From NCBI GenBank assembly GCA_031260285.1, contig JAIRKD010000033.1, positions 1-62,629 of the forward strand: a stretch of 62,629 nucleotides of DNA, in the 5' to 3' direction. The first letter of the stretch is position 1; each line of letters starts with the position of its first letter. The stretch comes from Gemmatimonadota bacterium (lineage in GTDB: Bacteria; Gemmatimonadota; Gemmatimonadetes; Longimicrobiales; Longimicrobiaceae). This document shows, one piece after another, positions 17,634 through 27,491 of the stretch. Below the pieces are notes generated by a model that worked only from the letters and a program-made list of their open reading frames with translations, was not told the origin of the DNA and made no database searches. Both the position numbers and the translations under genes were made by a program.

Positions 17634-18365
17634 TCACAGCCCGGCGGGTCCGGTTGATCCGCTCACCGGACCCAGAATCGCCATTTCGGAGGAGGTCCCG
17701 ATCCGGTCCGCGCCGGCTTCAAGCATCCGGATTGCCTGTTCGCGGGTGCGGATTCCCCCGGAGGCTTTGACGCCAACGCCCTCGGGCGCAAGCCCGCGCA
17801 GGAGAGCAACAGCCTCAGGAGTGGCGCCTCCCGCCGGGTGAAAACCGGTGGATGTCTTCAGCCAGCGAGCACCTCCCTCAACCGCGGCCATGGCGGCGCA
17901 CCGGAGCCGGTCTTCATCCCAAGCAGCGGATTCAAGAATCGTCTTGAGTGCGACAGACCGGGAGCCCGCGGCTTCGTCCATCCAGAGACGGACCTCGCGG
18001 ATATGCCGGATCAGCTCCGTCCAGCACCGGTCCGCGATCAGTGCCCCGGGCAGCACAAGATCAATGTGATCCGCACCATCCTCCACGGCCTCCGTCACCT
18101 GGGCCCGCCGCGCGACGGGTGAAGCATCCCCCATCGGGAAGCAGGCAACCGTCACAACTTCGACGGATGCTCCGCAAGCCGCCACCTCCGCCACCGCCGA
18201 AGCGACAAAAGCCGGCGGAATACACACAGCCCGCACGCCCTGACCGGCCGCCTGTCTTACAAGGTCGCGAACCACCGTATCTGTAAGGCCATAGTTCAGT
18301 CTTGTGGCTTCAATCGCGCCTCCGAGGTGACCGGAATCAACGGAAGATCGCTCAAAGCTGCCCAT
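17634..18365 (-). CDS. deoC: deoxyribose-phosphate aldolase
   Basis: A 243-residue class I aldolase that cleaves 2-deoxyribose 5-phosphate to glyceraldehyde 3-phosphate and acetaldehyde in nucleoside salvage. The catalytic set is in place: Schiff-base lysine K170 (WLKTSTGFHPAGG), K200 (VGVKASGGIRT) and D102 (HIDLVLP), equivalent to E. coli K167, K201 and D102. The N-terminal ATRLNYGLT replaces the more usual DHTxL motif. The ATG has AAGGGA nearby. It lies directly upstream of the rpsO promoter and is divergent from the M28-like gene. Confidence 0.9.
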   Translation of the reverse strand: MGSFERSSVDSGHLGGAIEATRLNYGLTDTVVRDLVRQAAGQGVRAVCIPPAFVASAVAEVAACGASVEVVTVACFPMGDASPVARRAQVTEAVEDGADHIDLVLPGALIADRCWTELIRHIREVRLWMDEAAGSRSVALKTILESAAWDEDRLRCAAMAAVEGGARWLKTSTGFHPAGGATPEAVALLRGLAPEGVGVKASGGIRTREQAIRMLEAGADRIGTSSEMAILGPVSGSTGPAGL

Positions 18366-18701
18366 TATTCCCTTATCCGTTCATTTGATCGGGGAAAAAT
18401 TCCCGGGTCCGTTTCGTCCGCCTTCATCAGGATGAATCATGCAATGAATAATCAAACGTAAAACGAAGCGAAACACCGGGATGGAAGCAGCATTCAACAA
18501 CGAACCGGAAAGGAGATCCGAAGAGTCGGACAAAAAGAGGTGCGGATCAGGGATCACCCGACAACAGGAATCTTTTTCCGGGTATCCCCGCGAGCATAAT
18601 TCTGATAATTTGTCCGTACCCTGACCCACAGATCAGTTATCAGGCTCGGGGAAGACAACCAGGGCCGTTCAGTCACCGGATCACCCGGAAACCCTCTTTT
18701 C
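18366..18701. other. divergent intergenic region, deoC / M28-like gene
   Basis: 336 bases, visibly A/T-richer than the flanking genes, with no convincing coding frame. A small GGGAA/TTCCC hairpin (18392-18404) lies just upstream of deoC. Promoters for both divergent genes must be here, but I see no clear -35/-10 pair. Confidence 0.6.
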
Positions 18702-20297
18702 ATGCCGGTATCTCCAGGGATCATTTTCCGGCGATTTTTTTTGCCCCTGGTCCTTTTACTGACACCGCTCCCGGCAGGTCAGCTGGCCGGACAGGATGCG
18801 GGTGACTCCGCCCCCTGGTTCGGGCTGACCCCGCCCCGGGGTCTGGAGCCTCCTCCGATCCGTGAGGCAACCGCCCGGAGTGGCTTCAGTCCGGAAGCCG
18901 TCACGGTTCCTCCGGACGACCCCGTGGCGCCTGAACTGGCGGGGGCCCGGATCAGGCAGGATCTGCTGACGATCACCGGTTTCTCCCGTGCCAGCCGTTC
19001 ACGTGGAGACCAGCTCTGGGGGCGGGTCTCGGGCTTCCGGTCGGGTATGGAGGTGATCAGCTGGGCCGCGGATCAGTTTCGCCTGGCAGGAATCCGGGAT
19101 GTCTCGGTCCAGAGGTTCGGCGCCAGTTCAGAGATGTGGTGGCCGGAGTCCTGGGAGGTCACCCTTCTTAAGAATACGGCGTCCGGTCGGGAAAGCGCCG
19201 GTATTCCGCTCGCCTCCGCGCTCCCGGTCAGCGGGTCGACGTTATCCGGCGGACCGATCGTGGCTCCGCTGGTAGAGGTCGCCTCCAGTAACGGATTCGG
19301 CGCGGACTTCGCGACCGTGGATGTACGGGGCAAGGTGGCGGTACAGCAGATCCGGCTCTTTTCGCAGACGGAAACGGAGTGGCAGTGGGCCGGACGGCGG
19401 TCGCGCGCGCTGATCGCCCGCGGAGCCCTTGGGGTGATCAATGTTGTTGACCTGCCGGGGAATATGCACGTTCTGGAGGACGGAGGGTGCCGGGGGCTCT
19501 GCTTCAACCTGGGCAGCGCGGATGGAGAGTTTCTCCTGCGGGTGATGCGCAACGCGGCAACAGCGGGAGCTGAGGAGCCCAGGATCCGGCTGCGTGTAGA
19601 CGCTTCGCGCCGGGTGGGGATGAGGGCGGCTAACACGGTCGCGGTGATTCCGGGGAACAGCGCGGAAGCGATTGTCATCACCGCCCCCATTGACGGCTGG
19701 TTCGAGGCGGCCGGTGATCATGGCGATGCGCTCGCGGTGATGATGTCACTGGCGAGACACTTCGCGAAGGCCGAGAACAGGCCCGAACGCACCCTGGTCT
19801 TTGTCGCTTCCGCGGGACAGAACAGTCAGGGGCTGGATGGCGCGACAAACTTCGTACGGATGAACCGGGACCTTCTTCGAACCGCGGTTGCTGTGCTTGA
19901 TCTCGCCAATGTCGCCCAGTTCCGGACGGACCGGTATCCGTGGGATATTCTGCCTTCGGAAGAGACCATGACAGTACGGATCACCGGCGGCGGACAGTTC
20001 CTGGACGATGTCAGCCGGCGCGGGGTCGCCCGATATGGATTTCGCGCGCGAATCGCGCCTGACACTGGGATGGATGCTTTCGCAGATGGCCTTGTTCCCG
20101 GGGTTGCAGGCCGGACGGGCGGCTTCTCGGACGCCGGCGTCCCCGTTGTCCGGATCAGTCATGAAGGGATGCTTCTCCATACCACGGGGGATATGGTGGA
20201 AACGATTTCCACCCCGGGGCTGGAGCGTGCCGCCCGCTTTGTCGCCTATTTTGTACGACAGCTTGATACAGCGCCTGTCCGGATGATCAACCCGTGA
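18702..20297 (+). CDS. secreted M28-like protein with eroded metal ligands
   Basis: A 531-residue protein with a signal peptide (hydrophobic core about 11-25). A PA-like insert (about 185-300) and an M28/Zn-aminopeptidase fold (about 305-525) follow. The usual metal and catalytic motifs are altered: HxD reads APIDG (329-332, His to Pro), the GADDN loop reads GDHGD (338-342), and the catalytic GEE reads AGQNSQG (371-377). The late histidine motif LLHTTGD (491-497) is kept. It therefore looks like a pseudo-peptidase or a member with changed chemistry, exported to the periplasm. The intact M28 enzyme at 47612-48697 gives a direct comparison. It sits 76 bases ahead of pepF on the same strand. Confidence 0.75.
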   Translation: MPVSPGIIFRRFFLPLVLLLTPLPAGQLAGQDAGDSAPWFGLTPPRGLEPPPIREATARSGFSPEAVTVPPDDPVAPELAGARIRQDLLTITGFSRASRSRGDQLWGRVSGFRSGMEVISWAADQFRLAGIRDVSVQRFGASSEMWWPESWEVTLLKNTASGRESAGIPLASALPVSGSTLSGGPIVAPLVEVASSNGFGADFATVDVRGKVAVQQIRLFSQTETEWQWAGRRSRALIARGALGVINVVDLPGNMHVLEDGGCRGLCFNLGSADGEFLLRVMRNAATAGAEEPRIRLRVDASRRVGMRAANTVAVIPGNSAEAIVITAPIDGWFEAAGDHGDALAVMMSLARHFAKAENRPERTLVFVASAGQNSQGLDGATNFVRMNRDLLRTAVAVLDLANVAQFRTDRYPWDILPSEETMTVRITGGGQFLDDVSRRGVARYGFRARIAPDTGMDAFADGLVPGVAGRTGGFSDAGVPVVRISHEGMLLHTTGDMVETISTPGLERAARFVAYFVRQLDTAPVRMINP

Positions 20298-20373
20298 TCG
20301 GCATTACCAGGAAATTGAATATGCCCCATAAACCTCTCTTTACAGCGGACCTCCCTATGAAACGGATCCTGTC

Positions 20374-22194
20374 ATGAACGAGGTCACCCGTGAGGATCTG
20401 GAAGAGCGGTATAAATGGCGTGTTTCCGATCTGTATGAGAGTGATGATACCTGGCGGCTGGAGAAGTCCCGGATGGAGAAGGAGCTGAAAAAACTTGAAG
20501 GATATCGCGGGCGGCTTGGCGACTCCGCGACCACTCTCGCGGAAGTCCTGGAGCTGACCTTCGCGATCGACAAGGAGATCTCCCGGCTCTGGATCTACGC
20601 TCATCTGCTGCACGATGAGGATACACGCATTCCCTTCCGCCAGGGGATGTCACGGGAGATGATGGGCCTGGGTTCGGAGTTCGGCGCCGCGTCAGCATTT
20701 CTGCGACCGGAGATCCTGGGCCTTGGTGAAGAGATGATTCGCGGGTTCATTTCCACAGAGCCGCGACTTGCGGACTATCAGTCGTTTCTGGAGGACAGCA
20801 TCCGCTGGATGTCGCACACCCTGAGTGAGCAGGAGGAAAAGCTGCTCGCTCTTGCCGCGCCGATGGCCGGCTCACCCCGGGATATCTTTGACGTCTTCGC
20901 AAATGCCGACTTCCCCTGGCCGGTTGTCACGCTCACGGACGGTACCAGCGTTACGGTAACCGCAGCGCTCTATACCGACCTGCGCACCTCTTCCATCCGG
21001 GAGGACAGGGAGCGGGTGATGTCTGCCTTCATGGGCCAGCTCAGTCGTTACGGCGCAACTCTCGGAACGATGCTGGACGGCAGCCTCCGGAAGGCCATCT
21101 TTTTTGCACGGGCCCGCGGGTTCTCCTCTACGCTTGAGGCGGCGCTCTTCAACGCAAACATACCGGTCACCGTCTATACCCGGCTGATCGAGGGGGCGAA
21201 CCGGCATCTCCCGACGCTTCACCGGTACCTTGACCTGCGCCGCCGGATGCTGGGAGTGGATCGCCTTCATTACCACGATCTGTATGCGCCGCTCGTGAGT
21301 TCCGCCTCTGAACGGTACACTCCGGAGCAGGCGCGGGAGATGATCATCTCCGCGATGGCGCCGCTCGGGCAGGGATATCAGGAGGTGCTGAAGGAAGCAT
21401 TCGACAACCGGTGGATCGACTGGTACCCGACCCCCGGGAAACGCTCCGGGGCTTACAGTAACGGGGCCGCCTACGATGTTCATCCGTACATTCTTCTGAA
21501 CTATACGGGTGACTACAACGCCGTGAGTACCGTGGCCCACGAACTCGGCCATGCCCTTCACAGTCATTACGCCACGGAGAAGCAACCGTATCCGACGGCA
21601 TCCTATCCGATTTTTGTTGCGGAAGTCGCCTCCACCTTCAACGAGGTGCTTCTGCTCGACCATATGCTGGCAACCGATCCGGATGTGAATCTGCGGCTGG
21701 CGCTCCTCGGTGACTACCTGGAGACAATGCGCTCCACGCTCTTCCGTCAGGTGCAGTTCGCCGAGTTCGAGATGCAGATCCATGAGATGGCTGAGCGCGG
21801 AGAACCGATCACCGGTGATTCACTCTCCCGTATCTATCTCGAAAATACGCGGAAGTACTACGGCCATGACGAGGGGATTACGGTTGTTGACGAGAGCATT
21901 GCGCATGAGTGGAGCTATGTATCCCACTTCTACCGGGAGTTCTACGTCTATCAGTACGCTACGTCACTCTCCGCGTCGGTGACGCTCGCGGGGAAGGCCC
22001 GGGAACAGGAGCCGGGGATCATCAACCGGTACTTCGACCTCCTGGGAGCAGGAGATTCGGAATACCCGATTGATTCGCTGCGCAAAGCGGGGGTGGACAT
22101 GACAACTGACGAGCCGCTGGAGTGGGCGATGCGGGAGATGAACCGCGTAATCGACGAGATCGAGGGACTCCTCGGGGAAGACCGTCAGGCGTAA
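20374..22194 (+). CDS. pepF: oligoendopeptidase F
   Basis: A 606-residue M3-family zinc metallopeptidase that cleaves short peptides, normally cytoplasmic. The zinc site is HELGHALH with H389, E390 and H393; the third ligand glutamate lies in the following helix (FNEVLLLDHM). The helical N-terminal half and the length fit PepF. There is no signal peptide. It is followed by a strong terminator and is convergent with the TonB-dependent receptor gene. Confidence 0.95.
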   Translation: MNEVTREDLEERYKWRVSDLYESDDTWRLEKSRMEKELKKLEGYRGRLGDSATTLAEVLELTFAIDKEISRLWIYAHLLHDEDTRIPFRQGMSREMMGLGSEFGAASAFLRPEILGLGEEMIRGFISTEPRLADYQSFLEDSIRWMSHTLSEQEEKLLALAAPMAGSPRDIFDVFANADFPWPVVTLTDGTSVTVTAALYTDLRTSSIREDRERVMSAFMGQLSRYGATLGTMLDGSLRKAIFFARARGFSSTLEAALFNANIPVTVYTRLIEGANRHLPTLHRYLDLRRRMLGVDRLHYHDLYAPLVSSASERYTPEQAREMIISAMAPLGQGYQEVLKEAFDNRWIDWYPTPGKRSGAYSNGAAYDVHPYILLNYTGDYNAVSTVAHELGHALHSHYATEKQPYPTASYPIFVAEVASTFNEVLLLDHMLATDPDVNLRLALLGDYLETMRSTLFRQVQFAEFEMQIHEMAERGEPITGDSLSRIYLENTRKYYGHDEGITVVDESIAHEWSYVSHFYREFYVYQYATSLSASVTLAGKAREQEPGIINRYFDLLGAGDSEYPIDSLRKAGVDMTTDEPLEWAMREMNRVIDEIEGLLGEDRQA

Positions 22195-22265
22195 ACCGTC
22201 CACAACAGCTGTCAGATGCAGGACAGACGGTTGCGAGGAAGGGAAAGAAGGACCGGAAAGACAAA

Positions 22266-22318
22266 GGGTGATGAGGATTCCGCCAGAGCGGTCTGCTCAT
22301 CACCCTTCCTTTTTTTCT
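22266..22318 (+). terminator. intrinsic terminator after pepF
   Basis: A perfect 10-bp stem (22266-22275 with 22296-22305) is followed by TTCCTTTTTTTCT on the plus strand. It ends the pepF transcript between two convergent genes. Confidence 0.9.
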
Positions 22319-22422
22319 GCCCTGCCCTGTCCTTCCCGGCCCCGATCCGACCGGGGTCAGACCCGGTGGTCGGGTTTCAGATAAGGAACTGGGCCCGCTG
22401 CCCCCGATTCAGATCGACGCGA

Positions 22423-25155
22423 TCAGAACTCGTACCGGAGTCGGGCCAGCGCCATCCTTCCGATATCAGGAGTCCCGACAAAGCTCCGGTTCTCCGAGTT
22501 AAAGACGTTCTGCACCGAAAGCTGAACGGATGCGCCGGAGAAACGCGGCAGCTGCCAGGACATCGTCAGGTCGGTGAGTGTGGCGGACGGAACGCACGAA
22601 TCGGTGGATGCGTACTCGGTTCCGAGGCACTGCATGCCCACAAACACCCCGGAGTTCACCGGGAATTCCCCGCTGTGACGCACACGAACCTCGCCGCCAA
22701 GCCCCCGGGCATCATCCCTGTACCCGAGGGAAACACTGCCCTTCCGGGTCGCAGAGTTGAGGGTGATCAGATCAGCACCGCTGCCGAAGTGGTCATCACT
22801 TACAAACGACGCGGAGACCCGGGCGTTCCAGCCACCGATGATGACCTGTGCGGAAAGGTCCGTTCCCCAGAGCTTGATATCTCCGAAGTTCTGGTAGCTG
22901 AGAAGCAGGTCGGGCGTATCGAGATTGAACTCCGGTGAACTGACAACGCCACCAGGGATCTGGGCCATACCGGCAGCCATCTGCGCGGCTGTTGCATTTG
23001 CGACATCCGGTGGTGCCCCGCCCGCCTGGAGGAACTGGCTGATACGCTGCTGGGCGTAAGCGCCAAGTGCCGCCGGATCAAGAAGCACAAAGCCGCCTCG
23101 GGGTATCAGCGGAGAGATGAAGTTGTCACGCTGCGTATGCCAGAGGTCCGCACCCAGCAGGAGCCGCTCGCTGAAGAGTCCGGTATATCCGAGCTCCCAG
23201 GTGGTGTTGTTCGACTCACGGATCTCCGGAACATCCGGCGTGCCGGTGAACGGTGTGATCACGGAGGGCGTCAGCGGGTTGAAGCCGTACACCGCGATAT
23301 CGCCGGGAGCCTGGGAGAGCATGAACGCCTCAAACGCTGCAGCCTGCGCCTGAGAGAACGTCTGGTTTCCGGCCAGCACCGCCGCAAAGGAACGTACCTG
23401 AGACTGCCAGACGTTCTGGGCGTTCACTTCCAGCAGTGTTCCCGGTGTTGGGCCGAATGGAGAACGCATCCAGTTGTTCCCCGCATCGTCCTGGAAGCGG
23501 ATCCCGTCAACGCCCACCCCTTCCGCCCGCAGGTTGTAGCCCAGCTGGCCGAGCGTTCCGGAAATCGGACCCGCCTGCTTGTCCAGGAAAAGCTGCACCG
23601 AGCCCGGGTTCGAATATGCCCGGTTGTAGGAAGCACGGATCGTCTGTGTCTCCAGCGGTTTGAAGACCAGCGCCGCCCGGGGCGAGAAGACAACCTGATC
23701 AATCACCGAATGCCGGTCGAACCGGCCCGCGAGCACCAGCTCCAGCTTCGAGGAAAGCGCCGTCTCGGACTGAAGGAAGGCTCCGACTTCCGAATAGTTG
23801 TCGTGGTCCTCGTACCGCCCGCTGATTGTTCCGCCGGTTCGGGGTGTTGTGGCCTGGTAATCAACACCATAGATGAAGTTCTGCCGCGAAACCGGGGACC
23901 AGGCGTGCTGGAGCTGGAGAACAGCGAACCGGCTCTGATCCACCGTCGGGACGCCGTCACGAAGCGTGTAGGTATCGCCGGAGTCCGAGGTGTTCAGATA
24001 CGCCTGCGCAAACAGTCGATTCCAGTTGATGCGTGCCTGGTAATATCCATAAGCCCAATTCCGAAGCTGGGCGGCTCCCAGGCCGGTCAGCTCGATGCCG
24101 GACATCTGCGTGCTCCGCCCCGCGGAGAAAACCGCGATGGCATCGTCCGAGAGCCGCCAGTCCGCACGGGCATCCACCATCCAGCGCTCCGCGCTGAGGT
24201 CACGCTGGCCGATCGGGGAGGTCGGATCGTCAATCTTGATCCGGGCCTCCTCTTCCGTCGGATCCGTATACTCCCATTCGCGGCCCCGGAAGTACTCGGT
24301 AGAGACCTTCACACCGAGGTTTTCCGTAAGCAGACGAGCCGTCCGGGCTGAACCCTGGAAGAGGTCCCGCCCCCCGCCAGCCAAGCTGACCGACGTCCCC
24401 TGCCAGGTCAGTGGCGAGCGGGTGAAGATCTGCAGAACCCCGTTGGCCGTATTCGGGCCGTAGAGCGCCGAACCCGGACCCAGAACCACCTCCATACGTT
24501 CGATGTCGTCGTTCGACGTCGGAACCATGTAGAGAGAGTTCACCCGCAGTGAGGGAATCGCCGCGATCCGATGATCGGTGAGCGCGAGGAGGGCACCGGA
24601 GAACACGTTGTTGAAGCCGCGGGTCACGACATTGGTCGCCTGAAGCCCCTGGGATACGATATCCACCCCCGGGAGGTTGCGCAGGTGATCCGTCGGCTGG
24701 ATAACCGGTGTTTCCGCGATCTCGGCGGGGCCTACCACCTCAACCCGGGCGGGAGCGTCCAGCGCGCGCTCCTCACCACGCGAAGCGGTCACAGAAATCG
24801 GGTCGAGGTCGATCGCCCGCATCTCAAGAGCGAAGTCCGCCGTCACACCGCCACCGGCGGTCACTGTAACTCCATCCCGCCGGGTGGTTGCATATCCGGT
24901 GGTGAGCACCGTAACCGAATACCGTCCGGCTGGAAGGTTCGGGATCGAGTACCGCCCGCCGGGTCCCGTGATCACGGATGTGACGCGGTCACCCTGCGCA
25001 CTATTCACCTGCACAATCGCGGCGATGAGGGGTGCGCTTGTGTCAGCCGCGCGGACCAGGCCCGTGATGGTGCCGGTCTGTGCCTCAAGCGTCTGCCCCG
25101 CACCCGCAGCCAGAACCGCAACCAGAGCGGCCCAGATCAACAGTCGGAATCGCAT
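22423..25155 (-). CDS. TonB-dependent receptor with carboxypeptidase-regulatory-like domain
   Basis: A 910-residue outer-membrane receptor. The start is set at MRFRLLIWAALVAVLAAG, a clean signal peptide with AAGGAA upstream; a longer frame to 25209 places 18 polar residues before it. Next come a carboxypeptidase-regulatory-like beta domain (about 28-105), a plug (about 125-235: RVEVVGPAEI, LRNLPGVDIVSQG, MEVVLGPGSALYGPNTANGV) and a 22-strand-type barrel ending in an aromatic residue (RLRYEF). It imports a ligand powered by TonB-ExbBD, none of which is encoded nearby. The ligand is unknown. The upstream region carries palindromes that could be operators. Confidence 0.9.
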   Translation of the reverse strand: MRFRLLIWAALVAVLAAGAGQTLEAQTGTITGLVRAADTSAPLIAAIVQVNSAQGDRVTSVITGPGGRYSIPNLPAGRYSVTVLTTGYATTRRDGVTVTAGGGVTADFALEMRAIDLDPISVTASRGEERALDAPARVEVVGPAEIAETPVIQPTDHLRNLPGVDIVSQGLQATNVVTRGFNNVFSGALLALTDHRIAAIPSLRVNSLYMVPTSNDDIERMEVVLGPGSALYGPNTANGVLQIFTRSPLTWQGTSVSLAGGGRDLFQGSARTARLLTENLGVKVSTEYFRGREWEYTDPTEEEARIKIDDPTSPIGQRDLSAERWMVDARADWRLSDDAIAVFSAGRSTQMSGIELTGLGAAQLRNWAYGYYQARINWNRLFAQAYLNTSDSGDTYTLRDGVPTVDQSRFAVLQLQHAWSPVSRQNFIYGVDYQATTPRTGGTISGRYEDHDNYSEVGAFLQSETALSSKLELVLAGRFDRHSVIDQVVFSPRAALVFKPLETQTIRASYNRAYSNPGSVQLFLDKQAGPISGTLGQLGYNLRAEGVGVDGIRFQDDAGNNWMRSPFGPTPGTLLEVNAQNVWQSQVRSFAAVLAGNQTFSQAQAAAFEAFMLSQAPGDIAVYGFNPLTPSVITPFTGTPDVPEIRESNNTTWELGYTGLFSERLLLGADLWHTQRDNFISPLIPRGGFVLLDPAALGAYAQQRISQFLQAGGAPPDVANATAAQMAAGMAQIPGGVVSSPEFNLDTPDLLLSYQNFGDIKLWGTDLSAQVIIGGWNARVSASFVSDDHFGSGADLITLNSATRKGSVSLGYRDDARGLGGEVRVRHSGEFPVNSGVFVGMQCLGTEYASTDSCVPSATLTDLTMSWQLPRFSGASVQLSVQNVFNSENRSFVGTPDIGRMALARLRYEF

Positions 25156-25250
25156 TCGGTTCCTTGAGTGTGTAAATACCTGACAGGGAAGGTTCCCGGG
25201 GGATGCCACAGCTCCGTCCCCGATATCGGAGGGCTCCCCACGGGAGAGTC

Positions 25251-25298
25251 AGGCAGGAGAGGAAGCCCCCGAATGGTCCGGGACTTTCTCTCCTGCCT
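25251..25298. repeat. 11-bp inverted repeat upstream of the receptor gene
   Basis: Arms 25251-25261 and 25288-25298 are perfect complements, with a 26-base loop that holds a smaller CCCCG/CGGGG stem. There is no T-run on either side. It may terminate the leucine dehydrogenase transcript or form part of the receptor leader. Confidence 0.5.
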
Positions 25299-25327
25299 TA
25301 TACGGTGAATAGTCTGTTATTCAGACT
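25297..25327 (-). promoter_or_regulatory. possible promoter and operator for the TonB-dependent receptor
   Basis: On the minus strand TATAAG (25302-25297) resembles a -10 box. The -35 position 17 bases upstream (TCTGAA, 25325-25320) is poor but lies inside a palindrome AGTCTG-TTATT-CAGACT (25311-25327). A regulator bound there would block the -35 region. No cognate regulator is identified. Confidence 0.35.
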
Positions 25328-25358
25328 GATTCCGCAATAAATGACGTGAACAGTTGCT

Positions 25359-26411
25359 TCACCGTGACAGCTGCAGCTGACCGATTTCCCGGATCCGGTT
25401 CTCGGCAATGCGGTCAGCGGCCTCCGAGGTGGGGATTCCCTCCTCAGCGGAAAGCGCAAAAAGACGGGCAAGTGTGTCGTGAATCTCCCCTGCCTTACGC
25501 ATCGCCTGATCCTGGGTCCACCCCTGGATCTCTCCGTAGACGTTGATGAGGCCGCCCGCATTGATCACATAGTCCGGGGCATAGAGGACTCCCCGCTCAT
25601 GAAGGGCAACGCCGTGCCGGGGCTCTGCCAGAACGTTGTTGGCGGCGCCGGCGACAATATCCACCTTCAGGCGGGTGAGGGTGTCATCATTGATGGTGGC
25701 ACCCAGCGCGCAGGGAGCGTAGATGTTGGCTTCCACATCGTAGATCGCTGTACGGGCAACGGGTTCAGCACCGAACTCGCGCACCACCCGGGCGATCAGC
25801 TCCTCATCAATGTCGGTGACAACCAGCCGGGCGCCTTCGGTCGCGAGGTACTGGCAGACATAGTAGCCGACATGCCCGAGCCCCTGAACCGTAACCGTGA
25901 GACCGTGCAGGCTGTCTGAACCATATCTGGCCTGGGTGGCGGCCTTGATCCCCCGATAGACACCAAACGCAGTGACGGGTGAAGGATCCCCGGAGGCCCC
26001 GGAGAGGCCCGTCACATACTCCGTCTCCATGCGGACGTAATCCATGTCGGAGACCGAGGTCCCGACATCTTCCGCCGTGATGTACCGGCCGGCGAGTGTT
26101 TCGATGAAGCGGCCATGGGCGCGGAAGAGCGCTTCCCGGCGGGGGGTCCTGGGATCACCGATGATCACCGACTTCCCGCCACCGAGGTTAAGCCCGGCAA
26201 TCGCCGCTTTGTAGCTCATCCCCCGCGACAGGCGGAGCGCGTCACGGATGGCATCAGTCTCGTTGGCGTAGTTCCAGAACCGGGTTCCACCAAGAGCGGG
26301 GCCGAGGGTTGTATCATGGATGGCGATAATGCACCGGTACCCAGACGTCGGCTCGTAACAGAAGAGGAGCTGTTCGTGGCCGGTGGCCGCAACTGTATCG
26401 AAAATCTCCAT
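25359..26411 (-). CDS. leucine (branched-chain amino acid) dehydrogenase
   Basis: A 350-residue NAD-dependent enzyme that reversibly deaminates leucine, valine and isoleucine to 2-oxo acids. The start MEIFDTVAATGHEQLLFC matches the Bacillus LeuDH N-terminus and puts the substrate lysine at K68 (MSYKAA) and the catalytic lysine at K80 (GLNLGGGK), the same numbers as in LeuDH. The Rossmann motif VQGLGHVGYYVCQYL and the late segments APCALGATIND and YAPDYVINAGGLINV also match. A longer frame to 26579 adds a non-homologous leader; an ATG at 26432 is another option. With the acyl-CoA genes nearby it may feed branched-chain catabolism. Confidence 0.93.
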   Translation of the reverse strand: MEIFDTVAATGHEQLLFCYEPTSGYRCIIAIHDTTLGPALGGTRFWNYANETDAIRDALRLSRGMSYKAAIAGLNLGGGKSVIIGDPRTPRREALFRAHGRFIETLAGRYITAEDVGTSVSDMDYVRMETEYVTGLSGASGDPSPVTAFGVYRGIKAATQARYGSDSLHGLTVTVQGLGHVGYYVCQYLATEGARLVVTDIDEELIARVVREFGAEPVARTAIYDVEANIYAPCALGATINDDTLTRLKVDIVAGAANNVLAEPRHGVALHERGVLYAPDYVINAGGLINVYGEIQGWTQDQAMRKAGEIHDTLARLFALSAEEGIPTSEAADRIAENRIREIGQLQLSR

Positions 26412-26624
26412 GGTCTCGGCGAGAAAGAACATTGTTAAAAGAGAGCGATCACCCGACAGTGACGCCCGTAACCCATGTGAGCCGGGTCCACCTCTCACAC
26501 ACAGATCTCCTTCCCTCCCATCTCCCCGGAACACCGGGACGGAGGACCGGAAAGTCATGCGTGACAAAGTGCATTCCACTCGCTTTCATCACAAGCGGTC
26601 GGGTGAGATCCACTTCCCCGGCAG

Positions 26625-27491
26625 TCAGCCCGGGGGTGTCGGGTGTTCATAGAAGCCCCTTCCGGCCTTTCTTCCTGTCCGTCCCGCATCCACGTACTTC
26701 CGGAGAAGCGGGCAGGGCCGGTACTTGTCGTCACCCAGACCGGAGTGAAGCACCTCCATGATCGAGAGGCAGGTATCGAGACCGATCATATCCGCCAGTT
26801 CAAGCGGCCCCATGGGATGGTTCATTCCCGTCTTCATCACTGTATCAATCGCCTCCCGCGACGCGACGCCTTCCATAAGACAGAAAACCGCCTCATTGAT
26901 CATCAGCATCAGGAGACGGTTCGAGATGAAACCCGGATAGTCGCTGGCTTCCACCACCACTTTCCCGAGCTGTCCAGCTGTCTCCGTCACAATCCGGACC
27001 GTTTCGTCAGAAGTGCCGAGACCGCGTATCACTTCCACCAGCTTCATCAGCGGCGCGGGATTCATGAAGTGCATTCCGATCACGCGGTCCGGTTGATGGG
27101 TATGACCGGCGATTGCCGTGATGGAGATGGAGGAGGTATTGGTGGCAAGAACGGTTTCCGATGGGGCAATCTGATCCGCCTCCCGGAAAAGGCGGAATTT
27201 GAGCTCGGGGTTTTCAGTGGCGGCTTCAACCCAGAGCAGAGCGTCAGCGCCAGCGGAAAGGGAGGTGGACGGATGGATCCTGTCCAGAACACCCGCGGCG
27301 GCTTCGGCGGTCACCGTCCCCTTTTTCATCTGCCGGTCGAGGTTGGTGGAGATTGTGGAGATAGCGCGGTTGAGGATGGCGGGATCCACATCCACCAGCA
27401 CCACTTCGAAGCCACCCAGCGCGAAGGTATGAGCGATCCCGTTCCCCATCGTTCCCGCGCCGATCACGGCCACCTTTCTGATCTCCGTCAT
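26625..27491 (-). CDS. hbd: 3-hydroxybutyryl-CoA dehydrogenase
   Basis: A 288-residue cytoplasmic NAD(P)-dependent enzyme that interconverts acetoacetyl-CoA and 3-hydroxybutyryl-CoA. The N-terminal Rossmann motif is [17 protein letters not shown] (about 7-24). The catalytic-histidine segment is [17 protein letters not shown], followed by [16 protein letters not shown] and the C-terminal dimerisation domain ([18 protein letters not shown]). The length is typical. The thiolase that would supply acetoacetyl-CoA lies about 2.3 kb upstream on the same strand, suggesting a shared butanoate or beta-oxidation role. Confidence 0.93.
   Translation of the reverse strand: MTEIRKVAVIGAGTMGNGIAHTFALGGFEVVLVDVDPAILNRAISTISTNLDRQMKKGTVTAEAAAGVLDRIHPSTSLSAGADALLWVEAATENPELKFRLFREADQIAPSETVLATNTSSISITAIAGHTHQPDRVIGMHFMNPAPLMKLVEVIRGLGTSDETVRIVTETAGQLGKVVVEASDYPGFISNRLLMLMINEAVFCLMEGVASREAIDTVMKTGMNHPMGPLELADMIGLDTCLSIMEVLHSGLGDDKYRPCPLLRKYVDAGRTGRKAGRGFYEHPTPPG

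Noticed and set aside
18381-18629. 82-residue frame upstream of deoC
   Set aside because: No domain, poor composition and no ribosome site; sits in the divergent promoter region.
25156-25300. Cobalamin riboswitch ahead of the TonB-dependent receptor
   Set aside because: No B12-box or other core riboswitch sequence is visible in the leader.
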